This document shows, in pieces, positions 8,436-17,649 of a stretch of DNA of 64,000 bases. The notes beneath the pieces were generated by a model. That model searched no databases and had not been told where the DNA came from. It worked only from the letters and a program-made list of their open reading frames with translations. How positions within the stretch are numbered: the first letter of the stretch is position 1; each line of letters begins with the position of its first letter. Position numbers and translations under genes: made by a program. Source of the DNA: Myroides odoratus DSM 2801 (GTDB taxonomy: Bacteria > Bacteroidota > Bacteroidia > Flavobacteriales > Flavobacteriaceae). Location of the stretch: assembly GCF_000243275.1 (NCBI RefSeq), contig NZ_CM001437.1, positions 3,345,192-3,409,191 of the forward strand. Reading direction: 5' to 3'.

Positions 8436-9509
8436 CCACTGTTGACCAATAGCTTGAATATCAAAAGGCAAGACTGACTTTACTGCATTGGCTTGTAGTG
8501 CATTTCGTTTAGTATCATCCAAGGCAAGTAATTCTATAGCCTGTTTTAGTGCTTCAAAATTCTGATTCTCAAGGAGTAATCCATTGTAATGGGATTGAAT
8601 AATTTCACTCGGACCCGTAGGGCAATCAAAACTAACAACCGGTATCCCACAAGCCAAAGCTTCTAATAAAACAGTCGGAAAACCTTCTAGTCGACTGCTG
8701 TGCACAAAAAACAAAGCGTCTTTAAAAATCGGAAACGGATTTTCAAGGAATCCAGGTAAGTGAACCGATGTTGTTAGCTGTAGGGCTTGTATTTGTTCGT
8801 CTAGTTGTTGTTTATATGGACCCGAACCTATAATAACTAAATCAATACCTTGTTTGGGTAGTACGCTTTGGGCATAGGTTTCAATTAAGCAATCGAATTG
8901 CTTGATGGTCGAATCCATTCGGCCACAAGCAACAATATAGCGCTTCCCTTGAAAAGGAGAGCTGCCTTGCGCTTGTTGTTGAATAGTTGCTAGATCGATG
9001 GGATTGTACAGCGTTTGCACTTGCGCATAGTGATAGGTCGCTTTGACTTGATCCGCAATGGCTTGACTCACACAAATAATCTGTTTGGCTTTGCGATAGA
9101 TGCGTTTGCCCCAAAAGGGACGCGTTGTAAAGTACCAAGGAAGATGGGAGCTGTGAACCGTTGGAATATACCGCTGATCAAAGACCCAATACTGAAGTAA
9201 AACTTCAGTCAACGGCTTACTTCGCGTTCTAAAATCAATGAGATAATCGAAAGCATTGGTTTGAATATACTGACGGAAAAGCTGAAAGCGTTTGAATTTA
9301 TTGCGCAGTGAAAAATGAGGCGTTTGGAACAGCCCTAAATTGTATAATACACCTCCATACGGATAAGCAATAGCATCTAAGTTGATGATGTTATGTACTT
9401 CAAAACCTTGTTGTTCCAAATACAAAGAGAGCGTACTGTGGATGCGTTCTGCACCTCCATTTGCAAGGGTATCACCAAGTAGAGCTATTTTTATTTTCCT
9501 TTGAGACAT
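8418..9509 (-). CDS. Glycosyltransferase family 4
   Basis: About 363 residues from the ATG at 9507-9509 (MSQRKIKIALLGDTLANGGA). An ATG six codons upstream (9527) is possible but adds only a short hydrophobic string. GT-B fold features are the N-terminal GDTLANGGAERIH loop, VACGRMDSTIKQFDCLI, the FLENPFPIFKDALFFVHSSRLEGFPTV region and EALACGIPVVSFDCPTGPSEII with the donor-binding Glu. It probably adds a sugar from a nucleotide donor to the growing surface glycan. It converges on fdtA and diverges from the next glycosyltransferase (41-base gap). Confidence 0.88.
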   Translation of the reverse strand: MSQRKIKIALLGDTLANGGAERIHSTLSLYLEQQGFEVHNIINLDAIAYPYGGVLYNLGLFQTPHFSLRNKFKRFQLFRQYIQTNAFDYLIDFRTRSKPLTEVLLQYWVFDQRYIPTVHSSHLPWYFTTRPFWGKRIYRKAKQIICVSQAIADQVKATYHYAQVQTLYNPIDLATIQQQAQGSSPFQGKRYIVACGRMDSTIKQFDCLIETYAQSVLPKQGIDLVIIGSGPYKQQLDEQIQALQLTTSVHLPGFLENPFPIFKDALFFVHSSRLEGFPTVLLEALACGIPVVSFDCPTGPSEIIQSHYNGLLLENQNFEALKQAIELLALDDTKRNALQANAVKSVLPFDIQAIGQQWLALLR

Positions 9510-9550
9510 AAAAAGATAAACGTACATTTGAGCAAATCACGGCTAAGATA

Positions 9551-10706
9551 ATGAGAATACTTTTAATTGGAGATTATAGTGGATTACATTCTGCCTTGAA
9601 AAAAGGACTATCCCAACACAAGGGGGTAGACGAAGTTGTGTTGATGGGAGATGGAGATAAATTCAAAGATTTTCAAGTAGATCTATCTATTCGTCCTTCT
9701 TGGACATACAGTCGGTGGGGCACGTTTATTCGCAAAGCCATACACAAGATTGCTCGATGGGATATTGCTGAACTAGAAACAGGATGGAGAGCCCAACGAC
9801 AGCTGAAGAAATTGAAAGATTTTGATGTTGTTCAATTGATTAATGATCGCCCGATTCAAACAGGGGCATCTTGGGAAAGAAAACTGCTCAACCAAGTGTT
9901 TGCTCAAAATAAAAAAGTATTCCTTCTTTCTTGTGGAATTGATGTACATGGTTTACAGTACTTGACCGCGCATCCAGAAGAATTATCTTTGCTCCAACCG
10001 TTGTTTACGCATCCTGATTTAAGAACGCATTACGCCTATGTGGATGTATATCGCAAAAAAGGGGTAATCAAAACCCAACAGCTGATTGTGGAACACTGCA
10101 AGGGGATTATTGCTAGTGATCTGGATTATGTTAATCCAAACAAATTCCACCCCAAGTATGTAGGGTTGATCCCACATCCCGTAGTGTTAGAGGGGATTCA
10201 ACCGTTCAAGGCTAAGGAAATCAATCGCGTGTGTATTTTCTTGGGGATCAATCGCGGCAATTACTATCAAAAGGGAATTGGGTATTTTGAAGAAGCCTTA
10301 GCACATATCCAAACAAAATATGGAAAGCAAATCGAAGTAGTCATTGCAGAGCAATTGCCTTACGCTGCCTATCAAAAAGCACAAGAAAAAGCACATATTG
10401 TTTTGGATCAAGTGTTTTCAAAAGATCAAGGGTACAATGCCTTAGAGGCCATGGCCAAAGGAAAAGTAGTCTGTACGGGTGCATCAGCGGATTTCTTACT
10501 CCAATCAATATCAACTCAAGGAAGATGAGGTTTGTATTTCAGCTAAACCTGATGTTGCTTATTTAGTCGATAAATTGAGCGAGTTGATTGATAATAAGGC
10601 TGTAATAAATGAAATCGGACAACGAGCACAAGCGTTTGTACAGCAGATTCACGACTGTAAAATAATTGCCAATCAGTACATCAATACATGGGAATCAAGA
10701 AACTAA
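9551..10706 (+). pseudogene. Glycosyltransferase gene interrupted by a frameshift
   Basis: Two overlapping frames make one protein. Codons from 9551 give a GT-B-like chain that reaches YNALEAMAKGKVVCTGASADFL, then lose similarity and stop at 10528. A second frame picks up with YQLKEDEVCISAKPDVAYLVDKLSELI and continues to 10706. In intact relatives these two pieces adjoin (A(S)xFL..Y.L.EDEVCI...PDV..LV.KL). The shift lies between about 10490 and 10515. Together they would give about 385 residues. It is either a true inactivating or phase-variable indel, or a sequencing error. The end overlaps the next gene by 19 bases, as in an operon. Confidence 0.75.
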
Positions 10707-11782
10707 AAATACTGTATATCACTACGTCTAGTACAGGTGGTGGTGGAGTAGCGCGTATACTCAGTCAAAAAACAGCAGCTTTTGTTCAATTGGGACATCA
10801 AGTGCGAATTATCAGTACGAATGACAGCAGTGAGCGGCCTTTTTATGTTTTTGATGCTCAGGTACAATGGCAGTTTTATTCCTCGCCTGTCCGCACAATG
10901 ACACAAATGCGACGCTATTATAATTTCGTTCAAAAACAGGGAATTGAAGCGTTTCAACCAGATGTTATTTTTGTTTTGGACAACGGAATTAAAGGGTATT
11001 TTGCTTCCTATTTCTTACAGACTAAGGTTCCGATGTACTTTGAAGTACACGGATCGCGCAATTTTTTATTGACGCCTATTCAATCGAAGGTTAAACGCAT
11101 GCTTGTGGATCGCATTACTTTGTGGTTGAGTAAGCGCTTTACTGGACTTATCGTCTTAAATGAACAGTCAAAAAAAGATTGGGAACACAGCAATATAACG
11201 GTGATACCCAATTGGATTGAACTAGAGCAAACTACACACAATCAACCGTCATTTACAAGTCAGCAGGTTATTGCTGTTGGTCGTTTAGTACCAGAAAAAA
11301 ACTATGAAGCGCTTTTAGCTATTTGGAAACAGGTGCAGGCAGTAGAACCTGATTGGCGTTTGGTGATTTGTGGAACAGGCGCTCCTTCTTATGTTGCGCA
11401 ATTAAAAGAAAATACCAATGAATCCGTAATCTGGAAAGGGGAAGTGGAAGAGGTTTATCGCGAAATACAAGCCAGTGCGTTTCTGTTGCATACCTCTTGG
11501 ATGGAGGGGATGCCCATGGCTTTTTTAGAAGCGATGTCTTTGGCGGTTCCTGTTGTTGCCTTTGATGTGGATTATGGTCCTGCGGATTTGATTAGTAATG
11601 GTAAGAATGGGTATCTCGTTGCATTGAATGAGGAGCAAACGATGATCGATTGTTGTTTGAATCTAATGCGTCAACCTGAAATTCGAAAACAATTGGGGAT
11701 GCAAGCGCAAAAAGACATGCAACAGTATGATCAATCTGTTGTGCTACAGCGTTGGATTACTTTTTTAAATGCGCTCGTTTAG
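10688..11782 (+). CDS. Glycosyltransferase family 4
   Basis: 364 residues, GT-B fold. It has an N-terminal acceptor-side loop TSSTGGGGVARI, the donor-domain start VIAVGRLVPEKNYEALL, the ASAFLLHTSWMEGMPMAFLEAMSLAVPVVAFD block with the E-x7-E type donor site, and a C-terminal helix. It probably acts on a lipid-linked glycan precursor in the cytoplasm. It overlaps the frameshifted glycosyltransferase upstream by 19 bases and converges with the next gene by 26 bases. Confidence 0.9.
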   Translation: MGIKKLKILYITTSSTGGGGVARILSQKTAAFVQLGHQVRIISTNDSSERPFYVFDAQVQWQFYSSPVRTMTQMRRYYNFVQKQGIEAFQPDVIFVLDNGIKGYFASYFLQTKVPMYFEVHGSRNFLLTPIQSKVKRMLVDRITLWLSKRFTGLIVLNEQSKKDWEHSNITVIPNWIELEQTTHNQPSFTSQQVIAVGRLVPEKNYEALLAIWKQVQAVEPDWRLVICGTGAPSYVAQLKENTNESVIWKGEVEEVYREIQASAFLLHTSWMEGMPMAFLEAMSLAVPVVAFDVDYGPADLISNGKNGYLVALNEEQTMIDCCLNLMRQPEIRKQLGMQAQKDMQQYDQSVVLQRWITFLNALV

Positions 11783-12620
11783 CTTTGTGAAAGGCTAACA
11801 ATTTAAAAAGCTGGAACCCCGTCATGGACGGATTTGCTCCTAAGAGGTTGCGTTGAATACGAGTGCCTAAAAGCCAATCAATTCCCGAAAGTAGAGTTGT
11901 TAGATGCAATTGTGCTAGTTGGTTATATCGGCGACTCAGTTGTACGTCTGCTGCATTTATCTTGTTTTGATCAATCAAACGCACCAATTCCCAACACGCT
12001 TGTTTGCTGCGTTCTAAATAGGTATGGTTGCTTTCTGTACTGTGGTGTATAACTGGATTATGTAATCGGATTACTTCAATCTGACGTTTGGCTAAGGCCA
12101 AGAAAAATAAAGTATCTTCATATCCATAAGTCGTAATTGTTTCATCAAACTGAAGCTGCAGTACGTTTTGATTAAAAAAGAGATTGCAACAAGAGTGAAG
12201 GTGGTTGTGCTGTTCAACTGCCCGACCATAAATTAAGCGAAGCGATTGTTGTTGACCAGCTTCAATAGGGGGATAAGTAAATCCACCTTGAAAGAATACC
12301 CCTGTTTCGCGATGGGCAAGGTAATCTTGAATAAAAGTAGGAGAAACAGGCATAACATCTGCATCTAGGACTAAAATCCAAGGATATTGCGCTTCTTTTA
12401 GCAGTCGATTACGGGTATAGGCCACGTGTTGATTCACTGTATTAGTCAACCAACGAGTATGGGGGAATGCTTCAATTTGTTGCTGATGAAATACCTGAGT
12501 CGAAGCATCGTCGCAAACCAACAGTTCAAAAGGGAGGTTTAAAGTAGACGCTTCTTGATGCAATCGTTCTACGAGTGGTAGAATATTGTAATTATATACC
12601 GGTATAACAATAGATAACAT
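11757..12620 (-). CDS. Glycosyltransferase family 2
   Basis: 287 residues, GT-A fold: MLSIVIPVYNYNILPLVERL, then FELLVCDDAST, and the metal-binding DxD-type motif VLDADVMPV near residue 90. A C-terminal region (TYGYEDTLFFLAL) carries the ED acidic pair typical of the family. It is likely an inverting transferase for the surface glycan. It lies 6 bases downstream of ftsE on the same strand, so it is probably transcribed with ftsE. Confidence 0.88.
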   Translation of the reverse strand: MLSIVIPVYNYNILPLVERLHQEASTLNLPFELLVCDDASTQVFHQQQIEAFPHTRWLTNTVNQHVAYTRNRLLKEAQYPWILVLDADVMPVSPTFIQDYLAHRETGVFFQGGFTYPPIEAGQQQSLRLIYGRAVEQHNHLHSCCNLFFNQNVLQLQFDETITTYGYEDTLFFLALAKRQIEVIRLHNPVIHHSTESNHTYLERSKQACWELVRLIDQNKINAADVQLSRRYNQLAQLHLTTLLSGIDWLLGTRIQRNLLGANPSMTGFQLFKLLAFHKAKRAHLKK

Positions 12621-12626
12621 AGGGTG

Positions 12627-13310
12627 TTACGAGGTGCGGTGAATCACTTCAAAAAGAGAACCATCATCACATTTTAGTGTTTTAGCAGGATATTTCAACA
12701 AGAGGGCATAGTCATGCGTAACCATAATAATAGTACGTCCATTTTTGTTGATTTCTAACAACAATTCCATCACTTCAGCACTTGTTTGAGGGTCTAAATT
12801 TCCAGTAGGCTCATCCGCTAAAATCAAATCAGGATCATTTAATAGTGCACGTGCAATAGCAATGCGCTGTTGTTCTCCACCCGAAAGTTGGTGCGGCATT
12901 TTCTTTAAATGCGACAACATACCCACACGCTCCAATACTTCTTCAATACGTCTGTCAATTGCTTCTTGCTCAGACCATCCAGTTGCCTTTAAAGCAAATT
13001 GTAGATTACCGTAAACACTGCGATCAGGGAGTAGTTTAAAGTCTTGAAAAACAATACCCAATGAACGACGTAAAAAAGGAATGTCTTTTTCTTTTAATTT
13101 CTTTAGATCATAGTCAACAATCGTTCCTTCTCCTTCAGTTAAGGCTAAATCAGCATAAAGCGTTTTCATGAAACTACTTTTTCCTGCTCCTGTTTTACCA
13201 ATGATATAAAGGAATTCACCTTTATTCACCTCTAAGTTTACATTAGATAAAACCTGGTGTTTGTTTTGGTAAATATTTACACCTGCTAAAGATAAAATTA
13301 CTCTTGACAT
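12627..13310 (-). CDS. ftsE: Cell division ATP-binding protein FtsE
   Basis: 227-residue ABC ATPase. Walker A is GKTGAGKS (about 38-45), the Q-loop is in [18 protein letters not shown], the signature is LSGGEQQR, Walker B is [12 protein letters not shown] and the switch His is in MVTHD. The short length and the FKLLPDR/VYGN block fit FtsE, which partners with the membrane protein FtsX to activate septal cell-wall hydrolases. FtsX is not adjacent, which is common in this phylum. A MacB/LolD-type ATPase is the main alternative. Confidence 0.85.
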   Translation of the reverse strand: MSRVILSLAGVNIYQNKHQVLSNVNLEVNKGEFLYIIGKTGAGKSSFMKTLYADLALTEGEGTIVDYDLKKLKEKDIPFLRRSLGIVFQDFKLLPDRSVYGNLQFALKATGWSEQEAIDRRIEEVLERVGMLSHLKKMPHQLSGGEQQRIAIARALLNDPDLILADEPTGNLDPQTSAEVMELLLEINKNGRTIIMVTHDYALLLKYPAKTLKCDDGSLFEVIHRTS

Positions 13311-13583
13311 AGTTCCGTACGAATTAAAAGGTAAAAGTACAAAAAAGACCTGATTTATGGAAGGAGAACGATGGGTTTTACACCAGAGTTTTTAAAAAAG
13401 TAACAGATGCTACTTTAAATTAGTGTAAGGAAGCGAGAAGTAGAAGGTCGAATTTCTTAGTTTAGGGTTAACTCTACTTTAAGTTATGGGTAGTACCTCA
13501 TTTCGGAATGGCATTCTTTATACTTTTAACCGCTGTGAAACCCAAAGAAATAGGGAGATAGACAGTAGAACAAGAGAAAAAGT

Positions 13584-14345
13584 ATGAGAAAAGTAACTTT
13601 TATTTTAGGATGGCTTTGTTGTTGTACCCTCGTACAAGCACAAAACAAAGCGATTCGATTTCATTCGCACAATGATTATGATCGAAATGTTCCCTTTTGG
13701 AACGCCTATAGTCAAGGGATGAATTCCATTGAAATTGATTTAGTTTTAGTTGATCAAGCGTTGTTTGTAGCACATGATGTGGAAGATGCTAAACTAGAGC
13801 GAACAATAGAGCGTTTGTATTTAGAGCCCTTACAACAAGCAGTTAATATGGGATTTGGTCACCCAGACCATCTACAGTTTTTGGTGGATTTGAAAGGAGA
13901 TGCACAAGCTTCGATGGCGTTGTTAGTGCTGTTATTAAAAAAGTACGAAACGATGATTGAAAAACACAAGATTCAATTCGTTATTTCAGGAAATAAGCCG
14001 TCGCTTCGTTCTTTTTTGAATGTACCAGCTTATGTTCTGATCGATTTACAAGTGCAGGATACTTGGCAGAATGAAGCTGATATTCTAGAAAAAATTGGCC
14101 TGGTGAGTTATAATTTTCAATCCATTTCCACTTGGAAAGGAGTAGGGGAATTGCCAGAAAAAGACAAAGCAGAACTAAGACGAAGAATTGTACAAGCCCA
14201 GCAAATGCAAAGACCGATTCGCTTTTGGGCTACGCCAGATACGCCTGAAGCTTGGCAAACTTTATATGATTTAGGAGTTGATTACATCAATACAGATACA
14301 CCTGCAGCTTTGAGGTTGTATTTCGAAAATAAAACAGGAAAATGA
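13584..14345 (+). CDS. Exported PI-PLC/GDPD-like phosphodiesterase
   Basis: 253 residues with a signal peptide (MRKVTFILGWLCCCTLVQAQ). The mature start RFHSHNDYDRNVPFWNAYSQGMNSIEIDLVLVDQALFVAHD is the HSHNDY pattern of the PLC-like TIM-barrel phosphodiesterase superfamily. EID...HD supply typical metal and catalytic positions. The family cleaves phosphodiesters of glycerol or inositol, but the substrate here is unknown. Its TGA overlaps the next ATG (ATGA, 14342-14345), so it is co-translated with a metallophosphoesterase. Confidence 0.82.
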   Translation: MRKVTFILGWLCCCTLVQAQNKAIRFHSHNDYDRNVPFWNAYSQGMNSIEIDLVLVDQALFVAHDVEDAKLERTIERLYLEPLQQAVNMGFGHPDHLQFLVDLKGDAQASMALLVLLLKKYETMIEKHKIQFVISGNKPSLRSFLNVPAYVLIDLQVQDTWQNEADILEKIGLVSYNFQSISTWKGVGELPEKDKAELRRRIVQAQQMQRPIRFWATPDTPEAWQTLYDLGVDYINTDTPAALRLYFENKTGK

Positions 14346-16024
14346 TGAGGCGATTTTATGTTGTTCTTTTGTTTTGGAGTGCTTGTGCATGGGCACAAGA
14401 GGGAGTGAAAATCGGTGTACTATCTGATCCTCATTTACATGCCATTTACCTCAAAGAACCCACAGCTGCTTTGCAGCCTTTTTACAATTCACAAACAAAT
14501 ACGTATGAATTTATACGATCATTATCAGGTCAGATGGCTTCTACGCGATTGTTCAATGAAAATTATTTTGCCTTTCGACAAGCGTTAGTTGATTTAGCAG
14601 CGAAAGGGGTGCGCATCGTACTCATCAGTGGAGATTATACCGATGATGGGCAAGAAGTAAACCTCAGAGCAACCCAAGCTTTATTGACGGAATTCGAAGA
14701 ACACTATGGGATGCGTTTTTTGCTGACCAATGGCAATCATGAGGCAGTCAATCAGCTGGATCGAGAAAGCGGAAAAGCAGATTTCTTAACGCAAGAGGGA
14801 CGTGTGATAGGCGTGTATTCTGATGTCAATCTCGTGAAAACGAAAGAGGATCAGGTCTATCCTCCGATGAAAGAATTGGGCTATGCTTCCATGTATCCGT
14901 ACATTAAAACCTTCGGACTCCAACCAAGAGCGTCGGATGTGTTTTATACCACGCCTTTTCATTCATTTGCGTATGAAACGTACACCAAAGAACAAGACTT
15001 TAGTTTGGCACAACGACAATATGTAAGTCAAGGGGCAACCTATACCGATTTTACTTACCTCGTAGAACCTATAGAAGGGGTGTGGATTTTAGCGATTGAT
15101 GGTAATATGTATCAACAAGTGAATGCAACTACGTTTAAAAATAAAAGCGATGGATATCATCAAATCGAAGAGAGAATGTATTTGCTGCATTGGATTAAAA
15201 CCGTAGTAGAAGAAGCGAAAAAAAGAGGGAAAAAACTACTCGCTTTTGGACATTATCCATTGTTGGATTTTAATACAGAACAAACGGCTGCTTTAACTGC
15301 ATTATTAGGGAAGAATCAATTTCAATTGAATCGCGTTCCCAAAGCAGAAACCCAACAACTGTGGTTAGAAACAGGCTTGTCTTTACATTTTGCGGGTCAT
15401 ATGCACATTCACCAACAAAGTGTGAAAAAACAAGGAAATTTAGCCTTACAGAATATACAGGTTCCTTCTTTAGCCGCCTATCCACCTGCGTATAAAGTAG
15501 TTGAAATTAAGAATGAAGAAATAGCTATTCAAACGGTTGAATTACAGGAGGTAGCACAATTTGATGCGCTGTTTGATCGCTATCAAAAAGAAAATACACA
15601 AGGGCAGTATGACGATTTCTTACAAGCAAAAAACTATTATGCTTTGACTAAAAATCACCTCAAATACCTCAGTGAACATCGTTTCTATCACAGTGATTTT
15701 GGACATGAAAAATGGAAACCATACAAAGAAGCAACAAGCTTAGAGCCATTCATACCCGTTGAAATGAAAGCAACGTTGGGCAAAGGCAGTGTGTCAGAAG
15801 CACAAAAGTTAGATTTTAAAACATTGCTCTTTGATTTGTATTTGCTTCGAAACGGCAGTGATATTGGCCTGAGAGAAATCAATCCAGAGCGAATCGAATT
15901 GTATACCCAATGGAAACAATGGATTGTCAAACAAGATAATACCAGTGATTTAGAAAAATTAATTGTAATTCTGTGCAACTTAATCCCCACGTCCGTAGGG
16001 ACGAATGGGAATTTGTCTATTTGA
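14342..16024 (+). CDS. Exported calcineurin-like metallophosphoesterase
   Basis: 560 residues with a signal peptide (about 1-19, cleaving after CAWAQ). The full metallophosphatase motif set is present: GVLSDPHLH (D,H), ISGDYTDDG (D), LTNGNHE (N,H), FGHYPLLD (H) and FAGHMHIH (H,H). This predicts a di-metal periplasmic phosphodiesterase or phosphatase. The last 12 residues or so (PTSVGTNGNLSI) are encoded by a degenerate REP-like repeat (15995-16018), which also supplies the TGA. The ancestral C-terminus was probably different. It is the downstream partner of the GDPD-like gene. Confidence 0.88.
   Translation: MMRRFYVVLLFWSACAWAQEGVKIGVLSDPHLHAIYLKEPTAALQPFYNSQTNTYEFIRSLSGQMASTRLFNENYFAFRQALVDLAAKGVRIVLISGDYTDDGQEVNLRATQALLTEFEEHYGMRFLLTNGNHEAVNQLDRESGKADFLTQEGRVIGVYSDVNLVKTKEDQVYPPMKELGYASMYPYIKTFGLQPRASDVFYTTPFHSFAYETYTKEQDFSLAQRQYVSQGATYTDFTYLVEPIEGVWILAIDGNMYQQVNATTFKNKSDGYHQIEERMYLLHWIKTVVEEAKKRGKKLLAFGHYPLLDFNTEQTAALTALLGKNQFQLNRVPKAETQQLWLETGLSLHFAGHMHIHQQSVKKQGNLALQNIQVPSLAAYPPAYKVVEIKNEEIAIQTVELQEVAQFDALFDRYQKENTQGQYDDFLQAKNYYALTKNHLKYLSEHRFYHSDFGHEKWKPYKEATSLEPFIPVEMKATLGKGSVSEAQKLDFKTLLFDLYLLRNGSDIGLREINPERIELYTQWKQWIVKQDNTSDLEKLIVILCNLIPTSVGTNGNLSI
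15995..16018 (+). repeat. Degenerate REP-like copy inside a coding region
   Basis: GTAG is followed by GGACGAAT, GGGA, ATTTGTCT: a decayed hairpin. The 3' flank TTTGAATTGATTATCAGG matches the copies at 16131 and 16212. It overlaps the end of the metallophosphoesterase gene and provides its stop codon. Confidence 0.75.
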
Positions 16025-16130
16025 ATTGATTATCAGGTATAACAAGGTTGTAGGTTTGGAGTTATGGGTTTGGAGTTATGGGGTATGGGTGAGGCGATGA
16101 GGTTGGTGAGGGAGTGTGATGTAAAATCCC

Positions 16131-16154
16131 GTAGGGGCGAATGGCAATTCGCCC
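16131..16154 (+). repeat. REP-like hairpin, GGGCGAAT subtype
   Basis: GTAG, stem GGGCGAAT, loop GGCA, stem ATTCGCCC; eight perfect pairs. Confidence 0.85.
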
Positions 16155-16211
16155 ATTTGAAAATTGATTATCAGGTATAAAAGGCGATGAGAGGGTGTGA
16201 TGTAAAATCCC

Positions 16212-16235
16212 GTAGGGGCGAATGGCAATTCGCCC
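16212..16235 (+). repeat. REP-like hairpin, GGGCGAAT subtype
   Basis: Identical core to the copy at 16131, 81 bases downstream of it, with the same flanks. Confidence 0.85.
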
Positions 16236-16290
16236 ATTTGAATTGATTATCAGGTATAAAAGGCGATGAGAGGGTGTGATGTAAAATCCC

Positions 16291-16314
16291 GTAGGGGCAA
16301 ATGGCAATTTGCCA
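16291..16314 (+). repeat. REP-like hairpin, GGCAAAT stem
   Basis: GTAG, stem GGGCAAAT, loop GGCA, ATTTGCCA. Seven pairs form, with a mismatch at the base. The upstream flank is that of the GGGCGAAT copies and the downstream flank that of the TGGCAAAT copies, so it looks like a recombinant. Confidence 0.8.
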
Positions 16315-16469
16315 AGTAACAAGATAAATTATGAAAAAAAAGACGATAAGGCGATGAGGGGTAAGGTACTTCACAAAGCACCAATCTCACCACCTCACCA
16401 ATCTCACCGCCTCAGCTTCTCACCAATCTCATCCCCTCACCTCCTCACCAATCTCACCAATCTCACCAT

Positions 16470-17456
16470 TTACTGCATTCGCACATAAGTACCCTGATCA
16501 AAAATAACTTTATAGGTAGAAGGAAAAAGCTGACTAGGAATATAATAATCCGTTGTAATAATTTGAGCCTTTGATTTCTTTGCCTGTTCAAATGTAGAAT
16601 AATCATTTGCTCTCGCTTGTTTTGTACTATCATCTGCTCGTGTTCGGATAATCACTCCTTTTTCAGCTAATTTGGGGATTGTTGCATCATAAGGGTCATT
16701 GAGAATCATACATCCCGCTTTTGGGTGCGTAAAGGGAACGTTAAGAAATACAGCTAAATCACTCAGGGCGATGGCATCAAATAAGTCCAAACGGTAATCC
16801 GTATTGTCAATAATCCATACAAATTTCCCTCTACTTTTATCCACTGTAGGCCATTGAATAAAGTCAGCCTTGCGTTTTAATTCTTTTGGAGTAATCAGGT
16901 GTTTACTGGTCAATTCTTGAGCAATAAGGGTATTTATTTCTTGAATATTGGCTTGCGTAAACACGGTAGTAGCATCCTTTTTATCATCCTTTAATTCCAA
17001 GGTAATGAAGATCGTTTCATGCGTTGGATTTTGTTCAGACCATTGTTTTAACTCTCGAAGCTGTTGGATGAAATCGGGCTGATGGGTTTCAAAATCAACA
17101 TCAGGCATATGGAAAATTTTATACCCTGGTTTAGCCATGGTAGCTGTCCATTCGTAGGTTTCACCTGAGATAGCCGTCCCACTCGGATTCGCATATTTAT
17201 TTCCTTGCTCATCCTTCCAGATATCCAGCTCTAAATTTCTCAACCCTAAGTTTAATTGTGTTTCTATTGAGGGATGCTCATAATAAAGCGTTTGAACCTG
17301 CGCATTTTTTTCTAGCAAATGCTGATACAATTTGGGGTGAATGGCTTTCTTATAACTATTGTGCGAACCGATAACTTGAATTTGGTGTAAAGGCACTTGT
17401 TGTGCATAACTCGCTAGAGAACCTCCAATAAGGAGTGTAAAAATAAATTGTTTCAT
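16470..17456 (-). CDS. Exported PI-PLC-like (phospholipase C1-like) protein
   Basis: 328 residues with a signal peptide (MKQFIFTLLIGGSLASYAQQ). The mature N-terminus IQVIGSHNSYKKAIHPKLYQ and LELDIWKDEQG, with later KPGYKIFHMPDVDF, match the Ca2+-dependent phosphatidylinositol-specific phospholipase C1-like family, with catalytic-type His residues in GSHNSY and FHMPD. It probably cleaves a phosphodiester outside the cytoplasm. It is transcribed towards the metallophosphoesterase and diverges from susC, so it borders the SusCD genes. The real substrate is not known. Confidence 0.85.
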   Translation of the reverse strand: MKQFIFTLLIGGSLASYAQQVPLHQIQVIGSHNSYKKAIHPKLYQHLLEKNAQVQTLYYEHPSIETQLNLGLRNLELDIWKDEQGNKYANPSGTAISGETYEWTATMAKPGYKIFHMPDVDFETHQPDFIQQLRELKQWSEQNPTHETIFITLELKDDKKDATTVFTQANIQEINTLIAQELTSKHLITPKELKRKADFIQWPTVDKSRGKFVWIIDNTDYRLDLFDAIALSDLAVFLNVPFTHPKAGCMILNDPYDATIPKLAEKGVIIRTRADDSTKQARANDYSTFEQAKKSKAQIITTDYYIPSQLFPSTYKVIFDQGTYVRMQ

Positions 17457-17649
17457 CTTCTTGATTTCTTTGGGCCTAAAATACAGGGATACCTCTTGTT
17501 TCGGGCTATCTCCTTTATTATGTGATTGTTATTATTTGTTTGTTGTCCGTCCTTTTTGGTAATGATTTAATCAAGGTATTATAAAGTTGAAATAAACCTG
17601 AGATAACATTGGATGCATTCTTTTGCAAGACTGAAACTAAAACTAAATC

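Larger units (their letters stand above)
16025..16469. repeat. Repeat island with tandem REP-like units
   Basis: No gene is supported here. About 80-base units follow each other: GGCGATGAGAGGGTGTGATG, a TAAAATCCC linker, a REP-like hairpin and a TTTGAATTGATTATCAGG tail. Hairpins lie at 16131-16154, 16212-16235 and 16291-16314. The third copy switches to the GGCAAAT stem and to the AAGTAACAAGATAAATTA tail. A CTCACC low-complexity tract (16383-16467) runs up to the stop codon of the PI-PLC-like gene. Confidence 0.85.
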
